A stretch of DNA of 64,000 bases from positions 1-64,000 of the forward strand of contig JAUZSK010000078.1 of NCBI GenBank assembly GCA_030949565.1, given 5' to 3'. Below the pieces are notes generated by a model. It was not told the origin of the DNA. It made no database searches and saw only the letters and a list, made by a program, of their open reading frames with translations. Positions within the stretch are counted from its first letter, which is position 1, and each line of letters begins with the position of its first letter. Source of the stretch: Enterobacterales bacterium. Its GTDB lineage: Bacteria > Pseudomonadota > Gammaproteobacteria > Enterobacterales > Kangiellaceae. The position numbers and the translations under genes were made by a program. Below, in pieces: positions 48,650 to 58,779 of this stretch.

Positions 48650-48976
48650 GTGAGGCTTATTGTGTACCTTAAACTACAGGATCAATGTCTTAAATTTAGA
48701 ATCAGCCAACAAGAGGCAAAATCTCTGTTAGCAGGAAAAAATATTAGAGAGCAATTCTGCTTTACACCAGAATTAAATTTACACTACTGCCTATCAGTGA
48801 CTGACGCTGCTAGTAAAATAGTTTTCCCCGACGAAAGCAGCCTTAAGTTACACGTGCACCGTGACCAATTACTCAAAGAGCTTGATGGCAGACCATCAAA
48901 GAACGGAATTTCAATAATATCAATTGAAGACAAGAAAATCGAAGCTTACCTCGAAATTGATTTAAAAAATCGTTAG
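48650..48976 (+). CDS. small Moco-neighbourhood protein, DUF7009-like
   Basis: 108 residues, no signal or membrane span, mixed beta and alpha: LKLQDQCLKFRISQQEAKSL at the start and LKLHVHRDQLLKEL in the middle. It resembles the small DUF7009 family (remembered pattern K-x-R-x-x-x-x-S/C-L-R-x-R-L/I-S/T-Q-x-E). It sits between moeA and the convergent mobA, 28 bp after moeA, so a Moco-related role is likely but unproven. Confidence 0.55.
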   Translation: MRLIVYLKLQDQCLKFRISQQEAKSLLAGKNIREQFCFTPELNLHYCLSVTDAASKIVFPDESSLKLHVHRDQLLKELDGRPSKNGISIISIEDKKIEAYLEIDLKNR

Positions 48977-48991
48977 CTTCAGGCCTTAAAT

Positions 48992-49555
48992 TTAACGATA
49001 ATCGAGTAGGTCATTTAGGTTTTTGAAATATGTTTCCGCAATATTAAGTTGGATAATTTGACTGGAAACTAGCCGATGAAAATCAGACACTCGAGCATTG
49101 CCTTGCCTAACAAAAGTCTTTAACCTATCCAAGCAAGCGCTATCCATTAGCATTGAAAGATAGTGATTCCTTTGCTTGGTTGCTAGGTAAGCACATAAAA
49201 CATCATTATTCATCACCTGCATAGCTTGCTTAATAATATCGACAGGTAACTCAGGCATATCAACTGGTTGTACCCAAAGCAATCCCTCGGCTAAGGCCAA
49301 CCCTCCAACAATTCCCTGTAATGGACCATGAAAGCCTGTTAATTCATCCTCCAATACCGGGTAGCCCAGTTTCTGATAATCGGCAATATTACGATTAGCG
49401 GATATTATAATCTGGTCAACTTGAGGCTTTAACCAATTGATTTGATGCTCCACCAGACTTAACCCTTTATAGACTAGCCAACCTTTATCTTTGCCCTTTA
49501 CCCGCCTACCGGCTCCGCCCGCTAAGATTAAGCCTGTTACTTTTTTGTCCATCAT
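48992..49555 (-). CDS. mobA: molybdenum cofactor guanylyltransferase
   Basis: Joins GMP to Mo-molybdopterin to form the MGD required by NarG. 187 residues with the nucleotidyltransferase N-motif LILAGGAGRRVKGKDKGWL, LEDELTGFHGPLQGIVGGLA and the metal-binding VQPVDMPELP. Intact. Convergent with the DUF7009-like gene and divergent from the decarboxylase, whose region holds a perfect FNR box. Confidence 0.95.
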   Translation of the reverse strand: MMDKKVTGLILAGGAGRRVKGKDKGWLVYKGLSLVEHQINWLKPQVDQIIISANRNIADYQKLGYPVLEDELTGFHGPLQGIVGGLALAEGLLWVQPVDMPELPVDIIKQAMQVMNNDVLCAYLATKQRNHYLSMLMDSACLDRLKTFVRQGNARVSDFHRLVSSQIIQLNIAETYFKNLNDLLDYR

Positions 49556-49680
49556 CTATCAGCCTGTTTTAGCATTAATATTTAAAGTTAGTCTTTTATT
49601 CCGGTTTTAAAATGGAATTATAGAATACTTATGCAGCAAAACTCCGATATATTTAATTAAATTTATTCTATGATTAAATT

Positions 49681-49694
49681 TTGATTTAGATCAA
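49681..49694. promoter_or_regulatory. perfect FNR-type palindrome
   Basis: TTGAT-TTAG-ATCAA, an exact match to the FNR/ANR consensus, in the 285-bp region between mobA and the PLP decarboxylase (starts at 49841). It is 147 bp before the decarboxylase ATG and 126 bp before the mobA ATG, so it could serve either. Confidence 0.8.
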
Positions 49695-49840
49695 GTCTTC
49701 TCTAACCCATATTCATTAGTATATTTGCTCAGGTGGTTGGTTTTATCTATCACTTAGCCCCTATCGCTTTTAAAGCTATATTAAGCAATTAGCCCCTGAT
49801 AACAACCTCGGTACCTGCATTATCATTAAGGGATTTTACA

Positions 49841-51869
49841 ATGAAAACTTGTGACAGTGAGACTTCAGCGGATAATCAACAAGGCAACAAGCCGCTATCC
49901 AATAATATTGAGTTTTTAAGTCCTTATTTCCTCGGTGCTTATGGCGAAAACAATGATGTGCTTGAATCAATGCTGGTTGAATTTGTTCGCGATCACATCT
50001 ATTGGCGTCGAAATTTTCATCCAGAGGATACGCCTCCAATCACCCCACAAATGATGAATCAAGCGAGCTATCTTGATTCAATGGCAAAAATACGCGAGCA
50101 GTTGCACTCATTGACGGCTAAATTAAAACGATCGGTACCCTTTTACAATCCTCGCTATATCGGTCATATGTCTTCTGATTTAATGATGCCGGCTTTATTG
50201 GCTCAATTAATCACCAATTTTTACAACCCGAACAATATAACCGGTGAATCAGGACCAATTACTTTAAAGATGGAATTGGAGGTCGGAGAACAGTTTGCGA
50301 CCATGTTTGGTTTTAATACCGAGGCAAATAAATATCCCTGTGCATGGGGACATTTGACTAGCGGAGGCACCAACGCTAACTTTGAAAGCCTATGGAACTT
50401 TAGAGCGGCAAAATTTTACCCCATTGCCTTGTTCGCTGCAGCTAAACAGCTCAATTTAACCATTGATTTATCGATTGAGACCTCGGACTTCAAAGATCTT
50501 GCCGACTATAGTTGCTGGGAGCTTATAAATTTCTCAATTGATCAGGTGTTAGAAATTAGAAAACTAGCATTTAAACAAGTATCCAGCCAGCTTAATGATT
50601 TAAAACTAAATGAGTTTAAACAAGCTATTGAAGATAATCGAATTGAAACCCTAGGTCCCGCTCAGTTTTTTTGCCGAACACTGGCAGCTTAAACAATCTG
50701 TGGTGATAGTCCCAGCTACCGCACACTACTCGTGGGAAAAAGCCATGCGAGTATTAGGATTTGGCAGTGCATCGTTAATCAAAGTTCCACTAACAGATTC
50801 GATGCGTATGGATGAAAATGAATTAGAACGGATCATTACTAAACTGCATTCACAAAATATCCCTATTTTAGCGGTAATTGGTGTATTAGGCACCACGGAA
50901 TATGGCACCATTGATCCGATCGATGAAATTATTCGGTTTCGAGATGAGTTTAGTCAGCGTGGTATTTATTTTTATGTTCATGTTGATGCAGCTTGGGGTG
51001 GTTATCTAATGAGCCTTTTTAGAGCACCTAATGGGCAGCTGCTTGCTAGAGAAAAGATTCAACAAGAATTAACTTATTTTCCTTCTAAAAGAGTTTACAA
51101 AGCATTTTCTACCCTTCGCCAAGTCGATAGCATCACTATCGATCCACATAAACAAGGCTATCTACCCTTTGGAACTGGCGGATTTATTAGCCGTAACAGA
51201 GATATTGTAAGATTATTAAATTCTCATGCCGACTATGTCTTTTCAGACTCTGAGGAACCTGACTTTTTACAGATAGGACAATATATACTTGAAGGCTCAA
51301 AACCTGGCGCTAACGCTGCGGCAGCTTATGTGGCTCATTCAGTTCTACCCTTAGATTGTGAAAATTTTGGTAGAGTCATTAGACAAACAATCCGTTCTAG
51401 TGAATACTTTTTTGACTGTCTAAAAATACTCAAAAAAGAGCTAGCCGGAAAAGTTTGTTTGACCGTTCCTTTTGAACCAGATAGTAATCTAGTGACGATT
51501 GCTGTAAATCCCTATGGCAATCAATCGTTAGCATTGATGAACCAGTTTTCCGAAGCTATTTACAAAGAATTAATCCATGATCCTTTAGCTCCGGTGCAAT
51601 CGAAGGAGTTTTTAGGATCTAAAACCCACCTTTCGATCAATAACCTTAGTAAGGATGAACAAACCAATCTATTTAAAAAATTACATCTTTATGATAAAGA
51701 ACGGTGTACTAAAGTGGGTGACAAAATATTAATTTTAAGACACACGCTAATGAATCCATGGCTTAGCGCTGAAAATAATGGAGAAAATTACCTGGATAAA
51801 TACTGTCTATTTTTAAAAGCGTTACTGCTTAAAACCCTTGTCGAGTTTAATCATGAGCGCCAAAGCTAA
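49841..51869 (+). CDS. group II PLP-dependent decarboxylase (two frameshifts)
   Basis: Amino-acid decarboxylase of the glutamate/aromatic/aspartate group, about 676 residues when repaired. YNPRYIGHMSSDLMMPALLA and LTSGGTNANFESLWNFRAAK lie before the break; HVDAAWGGY and the PLP lysine in DPHKQGYLPFGTGG lie after it. Breaks are a lost T in the run 50666-50672 (gives QFFLPNTGSLK) and a lost A at 50691-50693 (gives KQSVVIVPATAHYSWEK). Substrate cannot be told. The upstream perfect FNR box suggests anaerobic induction, for example acid or amine metabolism. Its stop overlaps that of the convergent fnr. Confidence 0.82.
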
Positions 51870-52594
51870 TGATGACAAGCGGTACCCGCTAAATCACTTA
51901 AAGCACTTAAATCCTTGATACACAGATAGCGATCTTTTATTTCAATTAACTCTCGTTTTTGCAACCGTGTAATTAATCGGCTAACGGTTTCAACCGCCAA
52001 ACCAAGATAATTACCTATATCGCTGCGCGTCATTGACAAGTAAAACTCCTTGTCTGATAAACCACGTCGACGATATCGAGCGGAAAGGTTCATTACAAAT
52101 GCGGCAAAACGTTCATCGGCATTCTTTTTACTCAGAAGCATCATTAGTTCTTGTTCATCACGTATCTCACCACTCATAACCCTAAAGAGCTGAGTTTGCA
52201 GCGCAGGAATATCACGAGCAAGAGTTTCTAAGCGATCAAAAGGAATAGTACAAACTAGAGAGGTTTCCAGCGCTTTAGCAAAACTGGGATAGGTTTCGGT
52301 ACTAACGGCATTTAATCCGATCATTTCACCAGGCAAATGAAAGCCGGTGAGTTGCTCGGTACCATCGGAACTAATAGTATAAGACTTGAGGCTACCAGAG
52401 CGAATAGCATGAATAGCGCTAAAAGTATCCCCCGCTTTAAACAGAAATTCGCCCTTTTTGAGTACACGTTTTCGTTGAACAATATTATCTAGATGCTCAA
52501 TTTCAGAATCAGCAAGCATCACAGGAAGGCAAAGACGCTTGATGCTGCAAGTTTGACACTTGATCTGACTGGATAAATTAATGTTGGTAGACAC
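51866..52594 (-). CDS. fnr: FNR/ANR oxygen-sensing transcription regulator
   Basis: Crp-family activator that dimerises when its [4Fe-4S] cluster is intact. The N-terminal cysteines CQTCSIKRLC (residues 13, 16, 22) and a fourth near LVCTIP are the cluster ligands. The effector beta roll is IRSGSLKSYTISSDGTEQLT; the recognition helix LGLAVETVSRLITRLQ carries E-x2-S-R for TTGAT sites. The near-perfect boxes at narK1, hemN and the decarboxylase are in its immediate neighbourhood. 229-bp promoter region separates it from hemN; no FNR box is evident there. Confidence 0.95.
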   Translation of the reverse strand: MSTNINLSSQIKCQTCSIKRLCLPVMLADSEIEHLDNIVQRKRVLKKGEFLFKAGDTFSAIHAIRSGSLKSYTISSDGTEQLTGFHLPGEMIGLNAVSTETYPSFAKALETSLVCTIPFDRLETLARDIPALQTQLFRVMSGEIRDEQELMMLLSKKNADERFAAFVMNLSARYRRRGLSDKEFYLSMTRSDIGNYLGLAVETVSRLITRLQKRELIEIKDRYLCIKDLSALSDLAGTACHH

Positions 52595-52823
52595 GTTGCA
52601 CGAACCAATATCTGGGCTAGAAAGCAGAATTATATCAGCTTTAAATCAGATAGACAGCAGTTAAGTTCATTTTCAACCCTGCTAAACCCAGAAAGTTTGT
52701 ATGGTTTTATGCCATTGTATAGTCTACAAACCGACCTAACAGTGAAAAATACTGTTGCTTGTTGGTTAAAATCACATCGGATTATTCTTAACCCTCGGGA
52801 TAACTCAATTTTCCAGTTAATTT

Positions 52824-54206
52824 CTAGATAACCTTCGAAAAGCTATTGATGCTATGTAGCTCGTTAAGATAGGCATCAAATAACATACAAATATTTCTTA
52901 TTAATAAACGCCCTCTGGCAGTTACTTGTAATTTAGCTTCGGTTAAAATCAACAAGTCATCCTCGATAAATGGTTGCATCATGGTAATTTCATTGGCGAA
53001 ATACTGCTGAAATTGAATATCATTAGCCTGCTCAAACCTGTGAATATCCAATTCAAAATGGCAAATTAAATCAAATATGACTTTTTTACGGATTAAATCA
53101 TCCTGATTGACTGCGACGCCACGCCATAAAGGCAGTTTATCCTGTTCAAGCGCAGCATAATAGCTTGGAATATCCCTCACATTTTGATGGTATTGGCCAT
53201 TTACAGAGCCGATAGATGAAATACCAACACCGATTAATTGATATTCTTCGTGCGTCGTATAGCCTTGAAAATTCCGATGCAAACAGCCTTGTTGCTGTGC
53301 AATCGCCAGTTCATCATCTGGCTTGGCAAAATGATCCATCCCGATATAGATGTATCCCTGTTGCTGTAAAAAAGTAATGATGTACTGAAAGATACTTAGT
53401 TTTTCAGTCGCTGAAGGTAAATCGTCGGCATTGATCCGGCGTTGCGGTTTAAAGCGGTGCGGTAAATGCGCATAATTAAACACTGAAATACGATCGGGAG
53501 AAATATCTGTCACCAGAGCCAGTGTTTGCTCAAAGGTTTTTTTGGTTTGGAAAGGCAAGCCATATATTAAATCAATATTAATTGACTTAAAGCCATAGCG
53601 ACGAGCCTCTAGAATCATATCCCGCGTCATTGCAAAAGATTGGATTCGATTAACCGCCTTTTGTACCTTCTCGTTAAAATCTTGTACCCCCATACTCATT
53701 CGATTAAAGCCTAAATTAGCAAGGTGTTTAATATCCTCAATAGGAATAGCCCGCGGGTCAATTTCGATAGAAATTTCGGTGGATTCTTCATCAGGTACAT
53801 CAAATACCTCTCGAATTGCGCTCATGATCTGAGTGATTTGTTCAATACTAAGGTAGGTTGGTGTACCGCCACCCCAGTGGATTTGTCTCAGTGGATTATC
53901 GCCAAGTTGTTTCGCTAACAGCTTAATTTCTTTTACTAAATACTCGACATATTGCTCCGCTTTGGAGCGCGTTTTGGTGATTATCTTGTTGCAACCACAG
54001 TAATAACAAATGTTTTGACAAAAAGGAATATGAATGTACAAAGATAGCGATTTATCATCGCTCAACTGGTGTAAACAATGCAAATAGTCCGCCAGATGAT
54101 AGTCCTCATTAAACTCGAGAGCTGTCGGGTATGAGGTATATCGAGGCCCGGAAATATTATATTTGGCTAAAAGAGACTCGTCCCACTCTAATTTTACTGC
54201 TTGCAT
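52824..54206 (-). CDS. hemN: oxygen-independent coproporphyrinogen III oxidase
   Basis: Radical-SAM heme-synthesis enzyme needed without oxygen. 460 residues, start ISGPRYTSYPTALEF. The cluster motif CQNICYYCGC gives C-x3-C-x2-C, followed by HWGGGTPTYL and EIDPRAI. GMDHFAKPDDELA and GVGISSIGSVNG are typical of HemN. Directly upstream of fnr on the same strand, as anr-hemN in Pseudomonas. Confidence 0.96.
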   Translation of the reverse strand: MQAVKLEWDESLLAKYNISGPRYTSYPTALEFNEDYHLADYLHCLHQLSDDKSLSLYIHIPFCQNICYYCGCNKIITKTRSKAEQYVEYLVKEIKLLAKQLGDNPLRQIHWGGGTPTYLSIEQITQIMSAIREVFDVPDEESTEISIEIDPRAIPIEDIKHLANLGFNRMSMGVQDFNEKVQKAVNRIQSFAMTRDMILEARRYGFKSINIDLIYGLPFQTKKTFEQTLALVTDISPDRISVFNYAHLPHRFKPQRRINADDLPSATEKLSIFQYIITFLQQQGYIYIGMDHFAKPDDELAIAQQQGCLHRNFQGYTTHEEYQLIGVGISSIGSVNGQYHQNVRDIPSYYAALEQDKLPLWRGVAVNQDDLIRKKVIFDLICHFELDIHRFEQANDIQFQQYFANEITMMQPFIEDDLLILTEAKLQVTARGRLLIRNICMLFDAYLNELHSINSFSKVI

Positions 54207-54274
54207 AGCTTGCCCTTATCTAATCCTGCTGATTGGAATTGACAATAAAGATAGCAAACTTAAGATTTTTTAAA

Positions 54275-54288
54275 CTGATCTATATCAA
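54275..54288 (-). promoter_or_regulatory. FNR-type box upstream of hemN
   Basis: CTGAT-CTAT-ATCAA, one mismatch from the consensus, 69 bp upstream of the hemN start codon. FNR or Anr control of hemN is well known in other gammaproteobacteria. Confidence 0.75.
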
Positions 54289-54380
54289 ACGCGGGCTTTT
54301 TAATGGCTTTAATGTCTAGCTTTTATATCGATATTGAAGAGGTAAGCGACCTTTTCAATCAATTAGCTAACGTGAGCGAA

Positions 54381-55103
54381 TTAAATCTCAAGATTTTCCG
54401 ATTGATGGATATACCACTGAGAAATAGCGCTGCGGAAAGAATTTAATTGAACCTGAGCAGGACTAACCATTGGGGCAACATCCATCGTTATATGACCTCG
54501 CTTAACGATACAGGCAACCATTGTTCCGGGCGCCGAAATTCCGTTGATCCTCACCGGTAAAATACTACACTGGGTTAACGCACTGAGTTTAATAATTCCT
54601 TGTTTAATCCTCGGTCTTTGGTTTTCTTCGCAATGGATGCCACCTTGTGGAAAGATTGATACCAATTCGCCTTGATTGATTGCTCGCATAGCACTGCGAA
54701 AAGCACCTTCAACACGTCCGCCCCGATCCACCGGAATGCAGCCGGTCTTTTTAAACATCCAATTAAGAATTGGTCTTTCGTATTCTTCTTTAGCAATCAT
54801 AAAACGGATGGGTCTATCGGTGGCTGCAACCAATAAAAAAGGATCGATAGAGGAAATATGATTAGCGGCTAAAATCAAGGGTGTGTTTGCCGGTAGGTCT
54901 ATCTTAAAATCACCCTGTCGCTGATATTTTTTGACATACAATCTAACCCAACCATCTAATATATTGGTAGCAGGATGACCCCAATCGGCGCCATTGTATT
55001 TCTTGCCTACTCGGATAATAAACACCAATAGCAATGCCATTAGAAAAGTGCTAATCGTGATAGGATGAAAAAGATAGACTACAAATTGTTCATTACTAAG
55101 CAT
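54381..55103 (-). CDS. plsC: 1-acyl-glycerol-3-phosphate acyltransferase (PlsC family)
   Basis: Adds an acyl chain to lysophosphatidic acid. 240 residues with an N-terminal membrane helix (FHPITISTFLMALLLVFIIR), the catalytic NHISSID (NHx4D), motif III ELVSIFPQGGIHCE and ILPVRINGISAP. The family also acylates other lipids, so the exact acceptor is not certain. Overlaps pgeF by 8 bp, which indicates an operon rluD-pgeF-plsC. Confidence 0.87.
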   Translation of the reverse strand: MLSNEQFVVYLFHPITISTFLMALLLVFIIRVGKKYNGADWGHPATNILDGWVRLYVKKYQRQGDFKIDLPANTPLILAANHISSIDPFLLVAATDRPIRFMIAKEEYERPILNWMFKKTGCIPVDRGGRVEGAFRSAMRAINQGELVSIFPQGGIHCEENQRPRIKQGIIKLSALTQCSILPVRINGISAPGTMVACIVKRGHITMDVAPMVSPAQVQLNSFRSAISQWYIHQSENLEI

Positions 55104-55842
55104 TATTTATCCAAATTAAACTAGCCATGCGGCCTGTATTTCCATCCCGCCGATAAGAATAAAACTGCTTGTCGCTATAACTACACCAATGCCCACCATA
55201 GGTTGTTATATTGAGTTTAGTTAAAATATCCTTACAGATCCCAATTAAATCGCAATTGTAATGAGTTTGCATAGTGGGTTCAAAAAACTTCTCCCAATCC
55301 GCATTTTGCTCAACAAACTGCTGATGAACCTCTTGCCCAACCTCAAATTGACGGGGACCGATAGCCGGTCCAATCCAAGCGATCAGCTGCCCGTAATCAT
55401 CGCCGTATCGAGCGATGGTGTGCTGCAAAATACCGCCCGCTAAGCCCCTCCATCCAGCATGCACCGCAGCAACCCACTCCCCTTTCTTGTCACATAACAA
55501 GATCGGTAAACAATCGGCAGTCATAACAACACAAACTTTACTACTAGTTTGGGTATAGCTAGCATCAGCAATCAAAGGTTTATCTTGAGTTAGAGATTCA
55601 TGATTAAAATGAACCACTCGATTGGTGTGCTGCTGAGACAACCATAAAGGTGTACTGGGAAGTTGTAGGCGGCGAGCTAATTCTTGTCGGTTTTTATCAA
55701 CACTAGTCGCATTATCTCCCACGTGAGAGGCCAAGTTAAGGCTATCATAAGGCGCTTGACTAAAGCCTCCTAATCGACTGCTAGAAAAGGCGCTAATATG
55801 ATTTGGCGCTGGCCAATTAGGTTTTATCAGAAAGCTTTGCAT
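55096..55842 (-). CDS. pgeF: purine nucleoside phosphorylase YfiH/PgeF family
   Basis: 248 residues of the former polyphenol-oxidase family, now known to act on purine nucleosides and reported to edit peptidoglycan precursors. Metal ligands are visible: SQQHTNRVV, VVMTADCLPILLCD and HAGWRGLAGGIL. FYSYRRDGNTGRMASLIWI is the standard C-terminus. 35 bp after rluD, overlapping plsC. Confidence 0.93.
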   Translation of the reverse strand: MQSFLIKPNWPAPNHISAFSSSRLGGFSQAPYDSLNLASHVGDNATSVDKNRQELARRLQLPSTPLWLSQQHTNRVVHFNHESLTQDKPLIADASYTQTSSKVCVVMTADCLPILLCDKKGEWVAAVHAGWRGLAGGILQHTIARYGDDYGQLIAWIGPAIGPRQFEVGQEVHQQFVEQNADWEKFFEPTMQTHYNCDLIGICKDILTKLNITTYGGHWCSYSDKQFYSYRRDGNTGRMASLIWINNA

Positions 55843-55877
55843 GAATACTAAATTCTATCGGTTAAGCATTATAATTT

Positions 55878-56882
55878 TTAATCACTAGCTGCAAGGTCAT
55901 GCCGCTCGATGGCTTTTAACAAGTTGGTCAAATCATCAGGAAGCTCCGCTTGCCATTGCATTAATTCGCCAGTTGAGGGTAACACGATTGCTAGGGAATA
56001 AGCATGCAATGCCTGACGCTCAAATGACTCGAATACAGCGGCAAATTCCGGACTCATCCCTCTTGGTTTTAAATTTCTGACAGAATACAAAGGATCGCCA
56101 ACAATAGGGTGCTTAATATGCGACAAATGAACTCTAATTTGATGGGTACGCCCGGTTTCTAGTTTTACTTTAAGCAGCGTAAAATGCTTAAATTTGCGCT
56201 CAATTCGGTAATGAGTAATGGCTTCCTTGGCTGCATGAGACTGATTGAGTACAACCGCCATTTTTTTACGTTGCTGCGGGTGGCGTCCAATGGGTAGGTC
56301 AATGCTATCACCAGCGACTAAATTATGATGCACCAAAGCCATATATTCTCTCTGAAATAAGCGTTGTTGCAATTGATCGACCAAGTAATGATGAGCCTCT
56401 GCCGTTTTAGCCACAACTAGCAATCCCGTGGTATCTTTATCTAATCGGTGGACTATTCCCGCTCTTGGTAATTTAATTAGTGATGGATAAGCATGTAATA
56501 AACCATTAACCAATGTGTCTTGATAATGCCCAGGTGCTGGGTGAACCACGAGTCCAACCGGTTTATTCACAACCAGAAGATCGTCATCTTCATACACGAT
56601 GGATAAATCCATTTTAGTTGCTTGCCACTGTCCGTGATCCTCATGAATTGGTAACACGCTAAGGCTTTCTCCAGCCAAAACCTTGTGTTTAGGCTTACAA
56701 ATAATAACCCCATCGAGTTTAACTTGACCATTTTTTATCCAACTCTGTAAACGAGAGCGTGATAATTCGGGGTAATAATGCACCAAAACAAAATCCAGTC
56801 GTTCACCTTGTAATGAGGGTTCAACTTGATAGCTTTCTTCAGCTTGAGCATTTTGATTTTGATTTAAGGAACTTTCTGCCAC
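55878..56882 (-). CDS. rluD: 23S rRNA pseudouridine synthase
   Basis: Makes pseudouridines 1911, 1915 and 1917 in helix 69. 334 residues: N-terminal S4 domain (QGERLDFVLVHYYPELSRSR) and the catalytic GIVHRLDKDTTGLLVVAKTA with the conserved Asp. LETGRTHQIRVHLSHIKHPI follows. Divergent from bamD, the conserved gammaproteobacterial arrangement. Confidence 0.94.
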   Translation of the reverse strand: MAESSLNQNQNAQAEESYQVEPSLQGERLDFVLVHYYPELSRSRLQSWIKNGQVKLDGVIICKPKHKVLAGESLSVLPIHEDHGQWQATKMDLSIVYEDDDLLVVNKPVGLVVHPAPGHYQDTLVNGLLHAYPSLIKLPRAGIVHRLDKDTTGLLVVAKTAEAHHYLVDQLQQRLFQREYMALVHHNLVAGDSIDLPIGRHPQQRKKMAVVLNQSHAAKEAITHYRIERKFKHFTLLKVKLETGRTHQIRVHLSHIKHPIVGDPLYSVRNLKPRGMSPEFAAVFESFERQALHAYSLAIVLPSTGELMQWQAELPDDLTNLLKAIERHDLAASD

Positions 56883-57076
56883 TTTTTGTGCCTTATAGTT
56901 CAGTTGGTCTGGTAGTTGATCTCGCCCTAAGGTAAAATACAGCCAACTTTGTAATGGTAGGATGCCTAGTTTATTTGGTTCGAGTCGATTAACTTGAGCT
57001 TATTTTAAACAAACTCATCTTAATTTTAACCCTTATTGGACCAAAACTAGCTTCGGTAATCTATTTTAACAAAATG

Positions 57077-57106
57077 TGACCGAACATGATATGACCGAGC
57101 AAGATA
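57077..57106 (+). repeat. 15-bp tandem direct repeat in the bamD promoter region
   Basis: TGACCGAACATGATA (57077-57091) is followed directly by TGACCGAGCAAGATA (57092-57106), 13 of 15 identical. It precedes a TATAAT box at 57131-57136 and the bamD start at 57249, and could bind an activator or repressor as a head-to-tail pair. The rest of the 366-bp rluD/bamD region shows nothing else. Confidence 0.6.
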
Positions 57107-57248
57107 GAGTTTAGACAAAAATTGTTAATGTATAATTGGTAATAGATATCGGATTAACCCTCTTTGCTTAATTCTGTCGTTTATACAGTGACGTTTATGT
57201 TCGTCAATCGGTTGTAGGTTTTATTCATTTCAACGATTTTGAGAAATA

Positions 57249-58001
57249 ATGAAAAAAGTCAAAAGTATTGTTTTTATTTTATTGGTATCAGTTTTAGCTG
57301 CTTGTTCTGCCACAAAGGACGAGTATACCGAAGCAGCTAAAATCAATAATGCCTTTAAGTTGTTCGAAAAAGCACAATATTCCATGTATTCTGGCAATTA
57401 CAGAAATGCGGTTGAATATTTGGAGCGTCTCGATGGGCTCTACCCTTTTGGGCCATATTCACATCAAGCACAACTTAACCTTATCTATTCCTATTATCAA
57501 TTGAGTGACTACGCCTCGGGCATTGCTGCAGCCGAGCGTTTTATAAGACAAAATCCACGCCACAAGGATTTAGATTATGCTTATTACATGAAAGGACTAA
57601 TTAATTTTTCGACTGAGACCAGCTTCGGTAAAGAAATATTTTCAGCGCCTATGTCCGAAAGAGATGCCAGCACTGCGCGTCAATCATTTGATGATTTTGC
57701 TGAATTATTACGTTTATTCCCAAACAGCAAGTACGCAAAAGATACTCAATACCGGCTAATATACTTAAGAAACCGATTAGCTGACTATGAACTCCATGTG
57801 GCCAATTATTACCTTAAACGTTCCGCCTATCTTGCTGCGGCAAATCGTGCGAAATATGTGGTAGACCACTATCCGAGAACTCCTGCAGTGCCAAAAGCTT
57901 TAGAGATGATGGTTATTACGTACAAGCTTCTCGACTTGCCAGATCTGGCCGAAAATAGCCGTAGAATTCTACTATTAAATTATCCTGATTTTAAAATTTA
58001 G
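57249..58001 (+). CDS. bamD: outer-membrane assembly lipoprotein BamD
   Basis: Essential BAM-complex lipoprotein with five TPRs. Signal VFILLVSVLAACSATKD gives lipid Cys at residue 20. TPRs include AQYSMYSGNYRNAVEYLERL, YYQLSDYASGIAAAERFIRQ and FDDFAELLRLFPNSKYAKDT, in a 250-residue protein of normal size. Single gene followed by a shared terminator with convergent glnB. Confidence 0.95.
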   Translation: MKKVKSIVFILLVSVLAACSATKDEYTEAAKINNAFKLFEKAQYSMYSGNYRNAVEYLERLDGLYPFGPYSHQAQLNLIYSYYQLSDYASGIAAAERFIRQNPRHKDLDYAYYMKGLINFSTETSFGKEIFSAPMSERDASTARQSFDDFAELLRLFPNSKYAKDTQYRLIYLRNRLADYELHVANYYLKRSAYLAAANRAKYVVDHYPRTPAVPKALEMMVITYKLLDLPDLAENSRRILLLNYPDFKI

Positions 58002-58058
58002 CTAAAACGCCGCTTTTAATACGCAGTATAGCGGTCTATATAATGTGAAATAAACCTG

Positions 58059-58089
58059 AACAATAGCGCTTAAATTTAGTGCTATTGTT
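58059..58089. terminator. bidirectional hairpin between bamD and glnB
   Basis: AACAATAGC and GCTATTGTT form a 9-bp stem around GCTTAAATTTAGT, between two convergent stops. There is no long T tract on either side, so strength is uncertain. Confidence 0.6.
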
Positions 58090-58095
58090 GGGCAG

Positions 58096-58779
<684 letters not shown>

